Assembly (NCBI GenBank): GCA_030536615.1
Contig: JAUNPQ010000014.1
Location: forward strand, 1-39,231
Source of the DNA: Bacteroidales bacterium
GTDB lineage: Bacteria > Bacteroidota > Bacteroidia > Bacteroidales > Muribaculaceae
Direction of reading: 5' to 3'
DNA length: 39,231 bases
Shown: positions 1 through 8,320 of the stretch, in pieces
Layout: each line of letters starts with the position of its first letter
Numbering within the stretch: position 1 is the stretch's first letter
Made by a program: the position numbers and the translations under genes
The notes under the pieces: model-generated
What the model was told of the DNA's origin: nothing
The model's database searches: none
The model's input: only the letters and a program-made list of their open reading frames with translations

Positions 1-12
1 ACCGCCCCCTTC

Positions 13-64
13 AAAGAGAGAGCGCGGACTTCACGACGAAGTCCACGCCCTCTCTCTTTTTTTT
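13..64 (+). terminator. Intrinsic terminator of an upstream rightward gene
   Basis: A two-part hairpin is visible. The outer arms AAAGAGAGAG (13-22) and CTCTCTCTTT (50-59) pair, and the inner arms GGACTTC (26-32) and GAAGTCC (38-44) pair, followed by an uninterrupted T run at 57-64. This is the classic rho-independent layout on the plus strand. The gene it terminates lies left of the window and cannot be identified. Confidence 0.85.
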
Positions 65-455
65 GCACTGCTTATGATCTCCGGATAGCGTAATTGCACT
101 CCCTCTTATTTTTACTAAGGCTGTCGCTGTTTTCTGACATGCAAGAAGCACATCAGCAATGTCTTTAATCACATTTGTTGTCTTGTTGCCGTTGCATGGG
201 GAGAGTAAATATTTTCTTAAACCTGCCCCTTGATTATTGAGTTATTATATCTTTGGGCAAAAGAGGGATTGATATGGGATCATCAAAGGGAGGCAGAGGC
301 ACTTATTTCATATGATAAGGTTGGTTACAGACTTAAATGTGATAATGAGATTTATGGATGCAAAATTAGTGTAATAAAAGGTGGATCGGCCCTTTATCGG
401 GGACGATACTTCAATTCATAGTAAAAAATCAGGCTGTAAAGAATTTTGGATAATT
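65..455. other. Gene-poor AT-rich stretch, no supported gene
   Basis: No convincing coding region is present. A 63-codon frame at 230-421 opens with TTG, has no recognisable domain and no upstream signals, and I do not accept it. A lone -7-like octamer TATCTTTG sits at 248-255 on the plus strand, but no -33 TTTG lies at the expected 19-21 nt spacing. A degraded gene fragment is possible but cannot be shown. On the minus strand this region lies downstream of the secreted protein gene ending at 456, and no clear terminator hairpin for that gene was found here. Confidence 0.5.
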
Positions 456-1778
456 CTATCGAATTATTTTTTGTCCGTCAGAGGTTATTATAAGTCCCGG
501 GTAGGTTTCATTAACTTCAATACCAAGAATATTATAGTATTTTACTTTGTTGTTCAGTTTATCAGCATTAATGTTTGTGATGCCTGAATCGGTTTCTTCT
601 TTAAAGGGAAGCTCAAGTGTGGTTTGTAATTTTGTTATGCCATTAAAGCTGATTGACAAGCTCAAGGGTATTTTCCCTTTATACTTTTTTACAATCTCGT
701 CAGTGATTTTATCAGTAGGGACTTTAAGTTCTGCCGCGCATTGCATTTTGGAGTCAGCCCAGGCATCGTCACTGTATGCGACAGTTGTCTCATCTCCGAG
801 CAATCCGGCACTTACCTCTACAGTAGGTTTATCGTATGATGAATCTTTACCGATATATGGGAAACCATAATTCATATCTACTTGAATTGTCGCTTCCTTG
901 TTATCTCCAACCGTATAAATGCTTTTGTCAAAAGTTATCTCCGGGTTGAGCACATCGTTTACGGTTGTTATAAATGAATAATTTGCAGGAGCATAGTCTG
1001 ATGTGAGAGTAAATTGGTATTCACCCGGTTCTAAAATTTCCGGTTTAAGAACTAATTTGGCAATAGCAGCCAGGGTGGGAGTATCTGATTTAAGTTCAAA
1101 AATTTCTGTTCCTTCAGAAATCATTGTTGCAGGAGATTTTACGGAAGCGACTTCCCAATGTAGATATTTCTCACCAGAGAAATCTGACGCTTCATAGGGG
1201 TAGCCGCTTGAAAGGAAAAATTCGGGATAGGGAATTGAATCAATCGTACCTTCCGTATTTGATATATGCATACATGGCTCATCTGTAAGAATAACCTCAC
1301 TCTCATAATCAAAAAGTCCGGGAGATATTTCCGCTTTAATTTTATACTGTCTCCCTCGTAGCATCGTCATCCCGGCACTCTGAGTGACAGAAAATTTTTT
1401 TGAGAATCTGATTCTGGCAAACGTATTTTTCAATCCGATTTCATTTCGTGCAACACGGTTCCCTTCCATGTCAAATATTTCAAATATCAAAGAAGGATTA
1501 TCAGGAATGGGCGCATCTTTTTGTATCTCTTTGTAATTGAACATTGTCAAGCCAAAGGATTGGAGTCCGGCATGTAAATCATCTTCGGTCCAGTGTTTTA
1601 ACTGGCCGTACTCGTACACCCCCGATGTCTCAAAGCGTATATCTTTTACTGCAAGAAAATCCAGAGGCTGTGCCATAGAGGTGAAGTCGTTATCCTGCGC
1701 CATAATGTGGGATGAGGAGATTATAGCCGTAAGAGCCATTATACATCTTACTGCGATTTTAAATAAATTGTTTTCCAT
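456..1778 (-). CDS. Secreted protein of unknown function with T9SS-like C-terminal tail
   Basis: This 440-residue protein starts with a short charged end and a hydrophobic segment (about residues 8-24) ending in IMAQ, a likely Sec signal peptide cleaved near residue 28. The body is rich in beta-prone sequence with no motif I recognise. The last ~30 residues (YYNILGIEVN..., then PGLIIT...KIIR) have the pattern of the short C-terminal tails found on many Bacteroidales exported proteins and compared with type IX sorting domains. The gene lies 90 nt downstream of a lipoprotein gene on the same strand, so the two are probably cotranscribed. Base composition is visibly more AT-rich than the housekeeping genes further right. 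A cell-surface structural or binding role is a guess. Confidence 0.75.
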   Translation of the reverse strand: MENNLFKIAVRCIMALTAIISSSHIMAQDNDFTSMAQPLDFLAVKDIRFETSGVYEYGQLKHWTEDDLHAGLQSFGLTMFNYKEIQKDAPIPDNPSLIFEIFDMEGNRVARNEIGLKNTFARIRFSKKFSVTQSAGMTMLRGRQYKIKAEISPGLFDYESEVILTDEPCMHISNTEGTIDSIPYPEFFLSSGYPYEASDFSGEKYLHWEVASVKSPATMISEGTEIFELKSDTPTLAAIAKLVLKPEILEPGEYQFTLTSDYAPANYSFITTVNDVLNPEITFDKSIYTVGDNKEATIQVDMNYGFPYIGKDSSYDKPTVEVSAGLLGDETTVAYSDDAWADSKMQCAAELKVPTDKITDEIVKKYKGKIPLSLSISFNGITKLQTTLELPFKEETDSGITNINADKLNNKVKYYNILGIEVNETYPGLIITSDGQKIIR

Positions 1779-1868
1779 ATATTACAGAATTGTCCTTTGA
1801 TTTGTCATTATCGAAGTCCGAGTCGATGGATATCCATACTTTGATTTCAACCCCTCATCTGAATCCTT

Positions 1869-2429
1869 CTATTTCTGAGGGCCATTGAGGCCAAAGTCAA
1901 AATGGTCTGTGTCAACACTGATCACTGTGCCATTGGCATTTACGCCGTAGGCAAGAGCGATGTCGTTGTCAGTAAAGTATTGTGTGACCTTATCACCTTT
2001 TACCGAAATTTCGCTCTCAATCGAATAGTATTTAAAATCAAACAGTTCATTGTTTTTGTAGCTGGCCGCTTTGATTGTGCTATTAATCTTGAAAGTGTAG
2101 ATCTCGGTTTCTGGGATATTCTTTTTGGGTACAAATGTGAGAAGTATCCCTGCTTTGTCAGGTATTTCGTATCCTTTCAGAGTCCATGTCTTGCTGGCGC
2201 TGACCTTTTCTGCCCGCATAGTTCCCTCAGGGTCAGCAATGTGCGCGGTTACTTCCGCAGCCTTGAATACGTCATCACTGAGGTCAAACGATACCTCATA
2301 GTAGGTTGACCATTTTGTTTCAGTGGAATCATGTGGTTCATCATTGTTACCGCAGGCATTGAAAACTATGCCGGATATGGCTATCAGCATTGCCGATATC
2401 AGTTTTGAAAAAAGTTTCTTTTCTATCAT
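1869..2429 (-). CDS. Lipoprotein of unknown function
   Basis: The 186-residue product has a lipoprotein signal peptide: Lys-rich start, hydrophobic core (about 10-24) and a lipobox-like FNAC with the acceptor Cys at residue 26, followed by GNNDEP, an outer-membrane-sorting-compatible +2 region. The mature part is beta-rich and ends in a hydrophilic tail; I do not recognise the family. It precedes the secreted 440-residue protein on the same strand, and the pair probably forms a surface-exposed complex, which is an inference from context only. The ATG is embedded in a 10-bp inverted repeat that also carries the likely -7 box (2429-2463). Confidence 0.8.
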   Translation of the reverse strand: MIEKKLFSKLISAMLIAISGIVFNACGNNDEPHDSTETKWSTYYEVSFDLSDDVFKAAEVTAHIADPEGTMRAEKVSASKTWTLKGYEIPDKAGILLTFVPKKNIPETEIYTFKINSTIKAASYKNNELFDFKYYSIESEISVKGDKVTQYFTDNDIALAYGVNANGTVISVDTDHFDFGLNGPQK

Positions 2430-2463
2430 AACTTTGTGTTATATAGTTTATAGCACAAAGTTA
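2429..2463. promoter_or_regulatory. Inverted repeat carrying opposed -7-like boxes
   Basis: TAACTTTGTG at 2429-2438 and its exact complement CACAAAGTTA at 2454-2463 are separated by 15 nt. Each arm contains a TAnnTTTG -7 box of the Bacteroidetes sigma type: one reads leftward (2463 to 2456) toward the lipoprotein gene and one rightward (2429-2436) toward the GH43 gene. The leftward box is well placed, about 27 nt from the ATG. The left arm touches the ATG of the lipoprotein gene. No matching -33 TTTG at 19-21 nt is obvious for the leftward box, so strength is uncertain. Confidence 0.5.
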
Positions 2464-2526
2464 ATGATTTTCGGCGAATTAGCCGATATGCTCATTCGTA
2501 TATGATATTGATTTTGCGGTTCATTA

Positions 2527-2566
2527 AAGCCTCGTTTTTTTCTGTACTTGACGTATGACGAGGCTT
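2527..2566 (+). promoter_or_regulatory. Hairpin in the leader of the GH43 gene
   Basis: AAGCCTCGT (2527-2535) is exactly complementary to ACGAGGCTT (2558-2566), giving a 9-bp stem with a 22-nt loop that includes a T7 run. No T run follows the right arm on the plus strand, so it is not a normal rightward terminator. It lies 55 nt upstream of the GH43 start and could be a leader structure or a protein-binding palindrome. No known riboswitch class was recognised. Confidence 0.35.
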
Positions 2567-2620
2567 AACGGATGGAAAGTTACATGGAAAACTCAATACA
2601 TTAAAACAATTTAACTCAAA

Positions 2621-3685
2621 ATGTTTTTTTTAACAGTAGATTCGCTAAATTCGCGGAAAATCACAATAAACCAATGCAACCTTGTATCAAAAAAAACTTT
2701 TATTCTTGCTTTTGCAATTGTGGCGACATATGGCGCCAGCGGTGAGGCCCGGAGTCTCGGGCCGGAAACCTATTCTAATCCGGTCTGGAATCAAAGTGCA
2801 TGTGCTGATCCTTCTGTTGAACGTGGTCAGGATGGGCGTTTCTACTGTTTTGTGACAGGAGGATATGGCCGTGAATCTGATGACATGGTAACCTGGTGGG
2901 ACACGCACCAGAAGATGGCCTCGTTGCCTACATGGAACGGATATGATGGCTTGTGGGCACCGGATGTCACACGTGTGGGCGATAAGTATCTGATGTATTA
3001 CGCTCATTCCGAATGGTGTGGCGACCTATGGGACAAATGTGGTATCGGAGTCGCTGTGGCCGATGAGGCGGCAGGTCCATATGTTGATCACGGCAAGCTT
3101 TTTACGTCCAGGGAAATAGGGGTTTACAACAGTATTGATGCGCATCTGTTTATTGAGGACGATGGTCGTCTTTATCTGTCGTGGGGAAGCTATGGGGGCG
3201 GTTTATACGCCATTGAACTTAGCGCCGACGGTCTTTCCATAAAACCGGGCGCACAGAAGGTACAGCTGACATCTTCTAATTTCGAAGGCTGTATGATACA
3301 TAAGCACAATGGATATTATTATCTTTTCGCATCTACCGGAACATGTTGTCAGGAGCTGAATTCTACTTATACGACTGTTGTAGGACGCTCCACAAATTAC
3401 TTCGGACCATATGTTGACCGTGCCGGCGGACGCATGCTGGACGGCAAGTATCACATTGTGATTTCAAACAATCGTTACTTCAAGGGCACCGGACATAACT
3501 CTGAAATTATTACCGATGATGCGGGTAATGACTGGATTTATTATCATGCTTACGATGCAGAGAAAAGAGCGTGGCATGAACAACGCATTTTTATGATGGA
3601 CCGTGTGCAGTGGCTTGACGACTGGCCTCTGATAAATGATGGATACCCATCGTATTACCGCACTTCTGCTCCGGTAATACGCTGA
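2621..3685 (+). CDS. Secreted GH43 family glycosidase, probable endo-1,5-alpha-L-arabinanase
   Basis: The 354-residue product fits a five-bladed propeller GH43 enzyme that cleaves arabinan side chains of pectin by inversion. The three expected acids are visible: Asp63 in ACADPS (general base), Asp173 in SIDAHLF (pKa modulator) and Glu222 in NFEGCM (general acid). His292 in GTGHNSE matches the buried metal-coordinating histidine of arabinanases. The hydrophobic stretch 27-40 before GEARS looks like a signal peptide, but it is preceded by an unusually long 26-residue end; no in-frame ATG exists between, so a non-ATG start is possible. The gene stands alone between an unrelated divergent pair and a strong terminator, with no SusC/SusD partners nearby. 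Exact subfamily and specificity are inferred. Confidence 0.88.
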   Translation: MFFLTVDSLNSRKITINQCNLVSKKTFILAFAIVATYGASGEARSLGPETYSNPVWNQSACADPSVERGQDGRFYCFVTGGYGRESDDMVTWWDTHQKMASLPTWNGYDGLWAPDVTRVGDKYLMYYAHSEWCGDLWDKCGIGVAVADEAAGPYVDHGKLFTSREIGVYNSIDAHLFIEDDGRLYLSWGSYGGGLYAIELSADGLSIKPGAQKVQLTSSNFEGCMIHKHNGYYYLFASTGTCCQELNSTYTTVVGRSTNYFGPYVDRAGGRMLDGKYHIVISNNRYFKGTGHNSEIITDDAGNDWIYYHAYDAEKRAWHEQRIFMMDRVQWLDDWPLINDGYPSYYRTSAPVIR

Positions 3686-3698
3686 CTGTTATTGATAT

Positions 3699-3743
3699 AA
3701 TATATAAGGCGGAGGACATTGCCCTCCGCCTTATATATTTTGG
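3699..3743 (+). terminator. Strong intrinsic terminator after the GH43 gene
   Basis: A perfect 17-bp stem joins 3699-3715 and 3723-3739 around a 7-nt loop (ACATTGC). The GC-rich centre GGCGGAGG/CCTCCGCC is flanked by AT pairs that supply the terminal T-rich tract. It begins 14 nt after the GH43 stop codon. Confidence 0.9.
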
Positions 3744-3878
3744 GGATAAACTCTTGATGCCGCTGTAAAAACGCGTACACCATCATGCGGCGGATTGTAT
3801 TTATTATAGCGGGAAGACATGCCGGCATTCCGCTATATGAGAATATGAGAGATGAAATTGCCGGGGTTTAAATTCAGT

Positions 3879-3910
3879 TTTGGAGCATTGGCTTTTTTTC
3901 GCTATATTTG
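3879..3910 (+). promoter_or_regulatory. Bacteroidetes-type promoter of the nuclease-tcdA-mdh unit
   Basis: TTTG at 3879-3882 and TATATTTG at 3903-3910 are separated by 20 nt, matching the -33 TTTG / -7 TAnnTTTG consensus. Transcription would begin near 3917, leaving an AT-rich leader of about 85 nt before the ATG at 4001. Confidence 0.75.
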
Positions 3911-4000
3911 TGAGCTAATAAGTTTTTTGCGGCGCATATGTGGCAGCTGCATATTTATATAATTTGTGAAATATAATATACCGTCATTATTATTATTACC

Positions 4001-6421
4001 ATGCTAAAAACAATAGTTTCACACCGTCTGATCGGTGTTGTTTTCTCTGTTATGTGTGCGTCGTGGGCTATGGCCGATGCGCCGACAGGCTATTATTCCT
4101 CATGCGAGAATAAAGGTGGCGCGGCTCTTTTGTCGGCGCTGAATACCAAGGTTGGGCCACACACAGTTGTGTCATATGATGGATTGTGGTCACTTTATAC
4201 CACATCGGATGTGGATGCCAACGGCAAACTCTGGGACATGTATTCTACAAAAAGATGGACTCCCGGCAGAGAGAAATGTGGCAATTATAAATATGTGGGC
4301 GATTGCATAAACCGTGAGCACTCTTTCCCAAAAAGCTGGTTTAACGATGCCAAGCCAATGTACTCTGACGCGTTTCATCTTTATCCCACTGATGGTAAAG
4401 TGAACGGGCAGCGTTCCAATTTCCCTTATGGCGAGTGCGCAGGTGGCACCACTTTACCGTCAAATGGGGGTATAGACGCTTTGGGTAAACTCGGCAAATC
4501 AACATTTGCGGGTTATAGCGGCACGGTTTTTGAACCTGTTGATGAGTATAAAGGCGATTTTGCCCGGAGTTATTTTTATATGGCTGCTGCCTATAATGAC
4601 AAGATTTCGTCATGGCATTCCGACATGCTTGCCGGCAACAAATACCCCTGTTTTTCAACATGGGCAGTGAATCTGTTGCTCAAATGGCATCGACAGGACC
4701 CGGTGAGCCAGAAAGAGCTTGACCGTCAGGAAGCTGTTTATGCAAGCCAGAAGAACAGAAACCCGTTTATTGATCATCCTGAAATGGTGGAATATATATG
4801 GGGTGATAAAAAGACAGGGGTATGGACCTCATCAGCATCTTCTGAACCGGAACTTACACTGCCGGTGAACGGCTCTACGGTAAGCATGGGCTCATGTGGT
4901 GTAGGTGTGGCCCGCAGCATAAAAATGACTGTAAAAGGCACTTCACTTAAAGATGCTGTCAATGTAGCGGTATCCGGAGCGGGATTCAGTGTGAGCCCAA
5001 CCACTTTGAGTGCGGCTAATGTGAATTCAGCCGATGGAGCGACGGTTACAGTCACTTATACGGCTCCCAAGGCAGGAAACGCTACCGGTGTCCTGACAGT
5101 CAGGAGTGGATCTTTGACAAACACAGTAACGCTGACTGCCACAGGCTATGACGGACTTCCCGCATCAGCCCCGACTAATATAAGCGATGAAAGTTTTGTG
5201 GCTCATTGGACAAATATAGGAGATACGGACGCAAACGGATGTTACACTCTCACTGTCCTTGAAAGCAACGGTGAGACTGTTGACACTTATCCGCGTTCAG
5301 TAATGGCTGCCGACGAAGCCTATCTTGTTGACGAGCTTGTAGCATCCACACCCTACAGCTATTATCTGACAACGGCATCAGGCATCAAATCAAATGTCAT
5401 TAATCTCACAACAGCAGCGCCTATCCCGTCAATACAGTTCCTCTATGACGGCGATCTTTATCTCACTGCCGAACCCGGTGTGCCTTCTGAAGCCTATGAG
5501 ATCATACTTGATGTAGAAAATGTATCCGAGGACATAACATTGAGTGTCACCGCTCCATTCCAGCTAAGCACAGACAAAAACAACTGGGCCGAAAGTGTTG
5601 TTGTCTCTCCGCAGGAAGACCGCTTTTTCCTACGCCTGAACAGCGACAGCGAAGGCAGCTTCACGACAACAATAAAGGCGGTTGCCGGTGAATATATCAC
5701 TGATGATACAGAGGTTTCAGGCATGGTCAGCCTCTCACCCACTTTCTTCGAGGACTTTGAAAAGGAAGCTCCCGGTGGATATAATACAAGCGGAGGCACA
5801 GTGAAAGGAACATTCAGTGACTGGTATGTGTTTGAAGCCGGTGTCTACGGTGTGAAGAATGAGGCATATGAAGGCTCGAACTATCTGCGTACAAGCAAGA
5901 AAGAGACAAGTTATGCATATACCCTCTCCCCGAAACGGAATGGTGTTGGCGTTGTGACATTCTATGCGGCACCCTGGGCAGCCACAGAAAGCGGCAAACT
6001 TGATGTCCAGACATCGACTGACGGTGGCAAAACATGGACAACCGCCGGAACCGTCAATGTGGAAAGTGCTGCGGCCAAGGAATACAAGAAATACACGGTC
6101 ACTGCCAATGTGAGCGGAGATGTGCATCTGCGTTTCCAGCAGACATCCGGCGGACGCTTCCTGATTGACAATATAGAGGCATCTGATTTCCGCTCAGCCA
6201 TAGAAGGTGTGGAGAGTGACTATCATTCATGGACAGCATACAGCCTGAACGGACGTCTTGTCATTGATCTTGCTGAGGATTCACAGGTTGCAGTGCACGG
6301 TGTTGACGGCATAACATATTTCCGCGGCACGATGCATGCCGGCACTAACGAACTCAACCTTATGAAAGGGCTGTACGTTATTGTTGTTGATGACTTCACA
6401 CGCCGTGTACTTGTAAAATAA
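4001..6421 (+). CDS. Secreted endonuclease I-family nuclease with C-terminal beta domains and sorting-like tail
   Basis: This 806-residue protein begins with a signal peptide (hydrophobic 9-22, cleavage near AMA-DAP). Residues about 40-275 are an endonuclease I (EndA/NucM-like, beta-beta-alpha-metal) domain: NREHSFPKSW at 104-113 with the catalytic His107, and DAFHLYPTDGKVNGQRSN at 123-140. It should cut DNA or RNA non-specifically with a divalent metal. Downstream are an Ig-like segment (about 285-385), an FN3-like segment (about 387-470), a further beta domain, and an anchor-type jellyroll-like module (about 585-735). The last ~70 residues (SLNGRL... KGLYVIVV... RRVLVK) resemble type IX-like sorting tails. 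It heads a unit with tcdA 29 nt downstream. Likely roles are nutrient phosphate scavenging or extracellular DNA turnover; these are inferences. Confidence 0.88.
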   Translation: MLKTIVSHRLIGVVFSVMCASWAMADAPTGYYSSCENKGGAALLSALNTKVGPHTVVSYDGLWSLYTTSDVDANGKLWDMYSTKRWTPGREKCGNYKYVGDCINREHSFPKSWFNDAKPMYSDAFHLYPTDGKVNGQRSNFPYGECAGGTTLPSNGGIDALGKLGKSTFAGYSGTVFEPVDEYKGDFARSYFYMAAAYNDKISSWHSDMLAGNKYPCFSTWAVNLLLKWHRQDPVSQKELDRQEAVYASQKNRNPFIDHPEMVEYIWGDKKTGVWTSSASSEPELTLPVNGSTVSMGSCGVGVARSIKMTVKGTSLKDAVNVAVSGAGFSVSPTTLSAANVNSADGATVTVTYTAPKAGNATGVLTVRSGSLTNTVTLTATGYDGLPASAPTNISDESFVAHWTNIGDTDANGCYTLTVLESNGETVDTYPRSVMAADEAYLVDELVASTPYSYYLTTASGIKSNVINLTTAAPIPSIQFLYDGDLYLTAEPGVPSEAYEIILDVENVSEDITLSVTAPFQLSTDKNNWAESVVVSPQEDRFFLRLNSDSEGSFTTTIKAVAGEYITDDTEVSGMVSLSPTFFEDFEKEAPGGYNTSGGTVKGTFSDWYVFEAGVYGVKNEAYEGSNYLRTSKKETSYAYTLSPKRNGVGVVTFYAAPWAATESGKLDVQTSTDGGKTWTTAGTVNVESAAAKEYKKYTVTANVSGDVHLRFQQTSGGRFLIDNIEASDFRSAIEGVESDYHSWTAYSLNGRLVIDLAEDSQVAVHGVDGITYFRGTMHAGTNELNLMKGLYVIVVDDFTRRVLVK

Positions 6422-6450
6422 ACACGATAAATAGACAGAGATCACCAGAC

Positions 6451-7191
6451 ATGGAACAATTTACGCGTACCGAGCTTCTTCTTGGCCCTCAGGCAATGAA
6501 GGCGCTCGGCAACGCGCGTATAATTGTTTTTGGAGTTGGCGGAGTTGGATCCTGGTGTGTCGAGGCTCTTGCGCGTTCAGGCGTGGGCGCCCTGACAGTT
6601 GTTGACAGTGACACGGTTGACATCAGCAACATAAACAGACAGCTTGTTGCTGACCGTAACACTATCGGACAAATGAAAACCACGGTCATGGCCCGACGCA
6701 TATTTAACGTTAATCCGTCCTGTCACATTGAAGGGGTCGCCGCATCATATGACAGCGACACCTCATCCGCATTTGATCTTGACAGCTATGATGTTGTTGT
6801 AGATGCTATTGACAGTGTGGCCTCCAAGGCACATCTCATCGCCACCGCCACCCGATGCCGGCATGCCCGGCTTGTCTCATCGATGGGCGCTGCTCAGAAA
6901 GCAGACGTATCCAAAGTCAGGACAGACTGGTTTGATAATGTCAGCGGCTGCCCGCTTGCGCGTGCTCTGCGCAGCAAATTCAGACAGACGGATCTGCGCC
7001 CATGGCGCAAGTTCAGATGCGTCTATTCTCCCGAACTTGTTCCCAACAAACTTGAGACACCGGCACAGATGACAGCAAACGGTCTCAAACGCACTAACGG
7101 CACAATAGTCACCACCACGGCGACTTTCGGCATGGCATTGGCACAACTTGCCATTGAAAGTATATTGAAAAGAAATACGATTACCTGTTAA
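6451..7191 (+). CDS. tcdA: tRNA threonylcarbamoyladenosine dehydratase (ThiF/E1-like)
   Basis: The 246-residue protein is an E1-like adenylating enzyme of the TcdA (CsdL/YgdL) branch, which converts t6A37 of tRNA to the cyclic ct6A form using ATP. The nucleotide-binding loop VFGVGGVGSW lies at about 25-34, followed by the strand-end acid in VVDSDTV and the family motif NINRQL at about 59-64. DAIDS at about 115-119 and SSMGA with the C-terminal YSPE segment are also typical. Length is close to the family norm of about 250-270. It sits 29 nt after the nuclease gene and 21 nt before mdh, so cotranscription is likely though the functions are unrelated. Confidence 0.9.
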   Translation: MEQFTRTELLLGPQAMKALGNARIIVFGVGGVGSWCVEALARSGVGALTVVDSDTVDISNINRQLVADRNTIGQMKTTVMARRIFNVNPSCHIEGVAASYDSDTSSAFDLDSYDVVVDAIDSVASKAHLIATATRCRHARLVSSMGAAQKADVSKVRTDWFDNVSGCPLARALRSKFRQTDLRPWRKFRCVYSPELVPNKLETPAQMTANGLKRTNGTIVTTTATFGMALAQLAIESILKRNTITC

Positions 7192-7212
7192 TATTAACAT
7201 AAACACTTTATT

Positions 7213-8226
7213 ATGAATTACCTCACTAACGACAAACTTGTCATTGTAGGCGCTGCCGGCATGATTGGCAGCAACATGGCCCAGACAGCCATCATGATGG
7301 GTCTCACTTCTAAAATCTGCCTCTACGATCCGTATGCTCCCGGTGTGGAAGGTGTTGCAGAGGAACTGCGCCATTGTGGCTTTGAGGGTGTTGACATAAC
7401 CTTCACCTCCGACATCAAGGAGGCTCTGACAGATGCCAAATATATTGTGAACTCAGGAGGTGCAGCCCGTAAGGCCGGCATGACCCGTGAGGATCTTCTC
7501 AAAGGCAATGCCGCCATTGCAGAAGAGTTCGGTAAGAATGTGCGTCAGTACTGCCCGGATGTACGCCACATCGTCATTATCTTCAATCCGGCCGACATCA
7601 CCGGTCTGATTGCATTGCTCTATTCAGGCATTGAACCCTCACGTCTGACAACCCTCGCGGCCCTTGACAGCACACGTCTGCGTAGCGAGTTGGCTCTGCA
7701 GTTCCATATGCCGATGGATGCCATCACCGGCGCACGCACATATGGCGGTCACGGCGAGCAGATGGCTGTTTTTGCAAGCACCTGCAAGGTTGACGGAACA
7801 CCTCTTACTGACATCATCGGCAGCGCCCAGTTCCCCGACACAGCATGGCAGGAACTCAAGCAGCGTGTTATTCAGGGCGGCAAGCACATCATTGACCTGC
7901 GCGGACGCTCATCATTCCAGAGCCCGGCATATGTATCAATCGAGATGATTGCCGCCGCTATGGGTGGCAAACCTTTCCGTTGGCCGGCAGGCACATATGT
8001 GAACAACGACCGCTATTCACACATAATGATGGCCACTGAGACCAACATCACCAAAGACGGTGTGACATGCACTCCGCTTAAAGGCACTCCCGAGGAAATG
8101 GCTGAACTTGACAAGAGCTACAAGCACCTGTGCACACTCCGTGACGAGGTGATTGCCATGGGCGTCATGCCTCCCATTGATCAGTGGAAAGAACTCAATC
8201 CGTATCTTGACAACAAGACTTGCTGA
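7213..8226 (+). CDS. mdh: Malate dehydrogenase (NAD-dependent)
   Basis: The 337-residue protein has the lactate/malate dehydrogenase layout. An N-terminal Rossmann loop VGAAGMIGS (12-20) and the acidic end of strand 2 (LYDP, about 37-40) favour NAD. The substrate-binding arginines Arg86 and Arg92 lie in the GGAARKAGMTRED loop, Asn125 in FNPAD, and the Asp152/Arg155-157 pair in LDSTRLR. The catalytic histidine is His180 in GGHGEQM. The two active-site-loop arginines support malate/oxaloacetate over lactate. The chain is about 25 residues longer than the common 312-residue form, as in other Bacteroidales enzymes. In anaerobes it would run in the reductive direction toward succinate. It is the last gene before a strong terminator. 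Confidence 0.9.
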   Translation: MNYLTNDKLVIVGAAGMIGSNMAQTAIMMGLTSKICLYDPYAPGVEGVAEELRHCGFEGVDITFTSDIKEALTDAKYIVNSGGAARKAGMTREDLLKGNAAIAEEFGKNVRQYCPDVRHIVIIFNPADITGLIALLYSGIEPSRLTTLAALDSTRLRSELALQFHMPMDAITGARTYGGHGEQMAVFASTCKVDGTPLTDIIGSAQFPDTAWQELKQRVIQGGKHIIDLRGRSSFQSPAYVSIEMIAAAMGGKPFRWPAGTYVNNDRYSHIMMATETNITKDGVTCTPLKGTPEEMAELDKSYKHLCTLRDEVIAMGVMPPIDQWKELNPYLDNKTC

Positions 8227-8251
8227 TCAGGAATTCCCCTGACATAAACTT

Positions 8252-8298
8252 GCCGATACATCTGTTCCCACAATGGTACTGATGTATCGGCTTTTTTT
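8252..8298 (+). terminator. Intrinsic terminator after mdh
   Basis: GCCGATACATC (8252-8262) pairs perfectly with GATGTATCGGC (8281-8291), followed by T7 at 8292-8298. It lies 25 nt after the mdh stop and separates that unit from the convergent LytTR regulator gene. Confidence 0.9.
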
Positions 8299-8320
8299 AA
8301 TGGATTGGTGTGCCTACCCG

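Noticed and set aside
230-421. 63-codon frame opening with TTG in the left gap
   Set aside because: No recognisable domain, rare start codon, and no promoter at the right spacing; more likely chance or a remnant.
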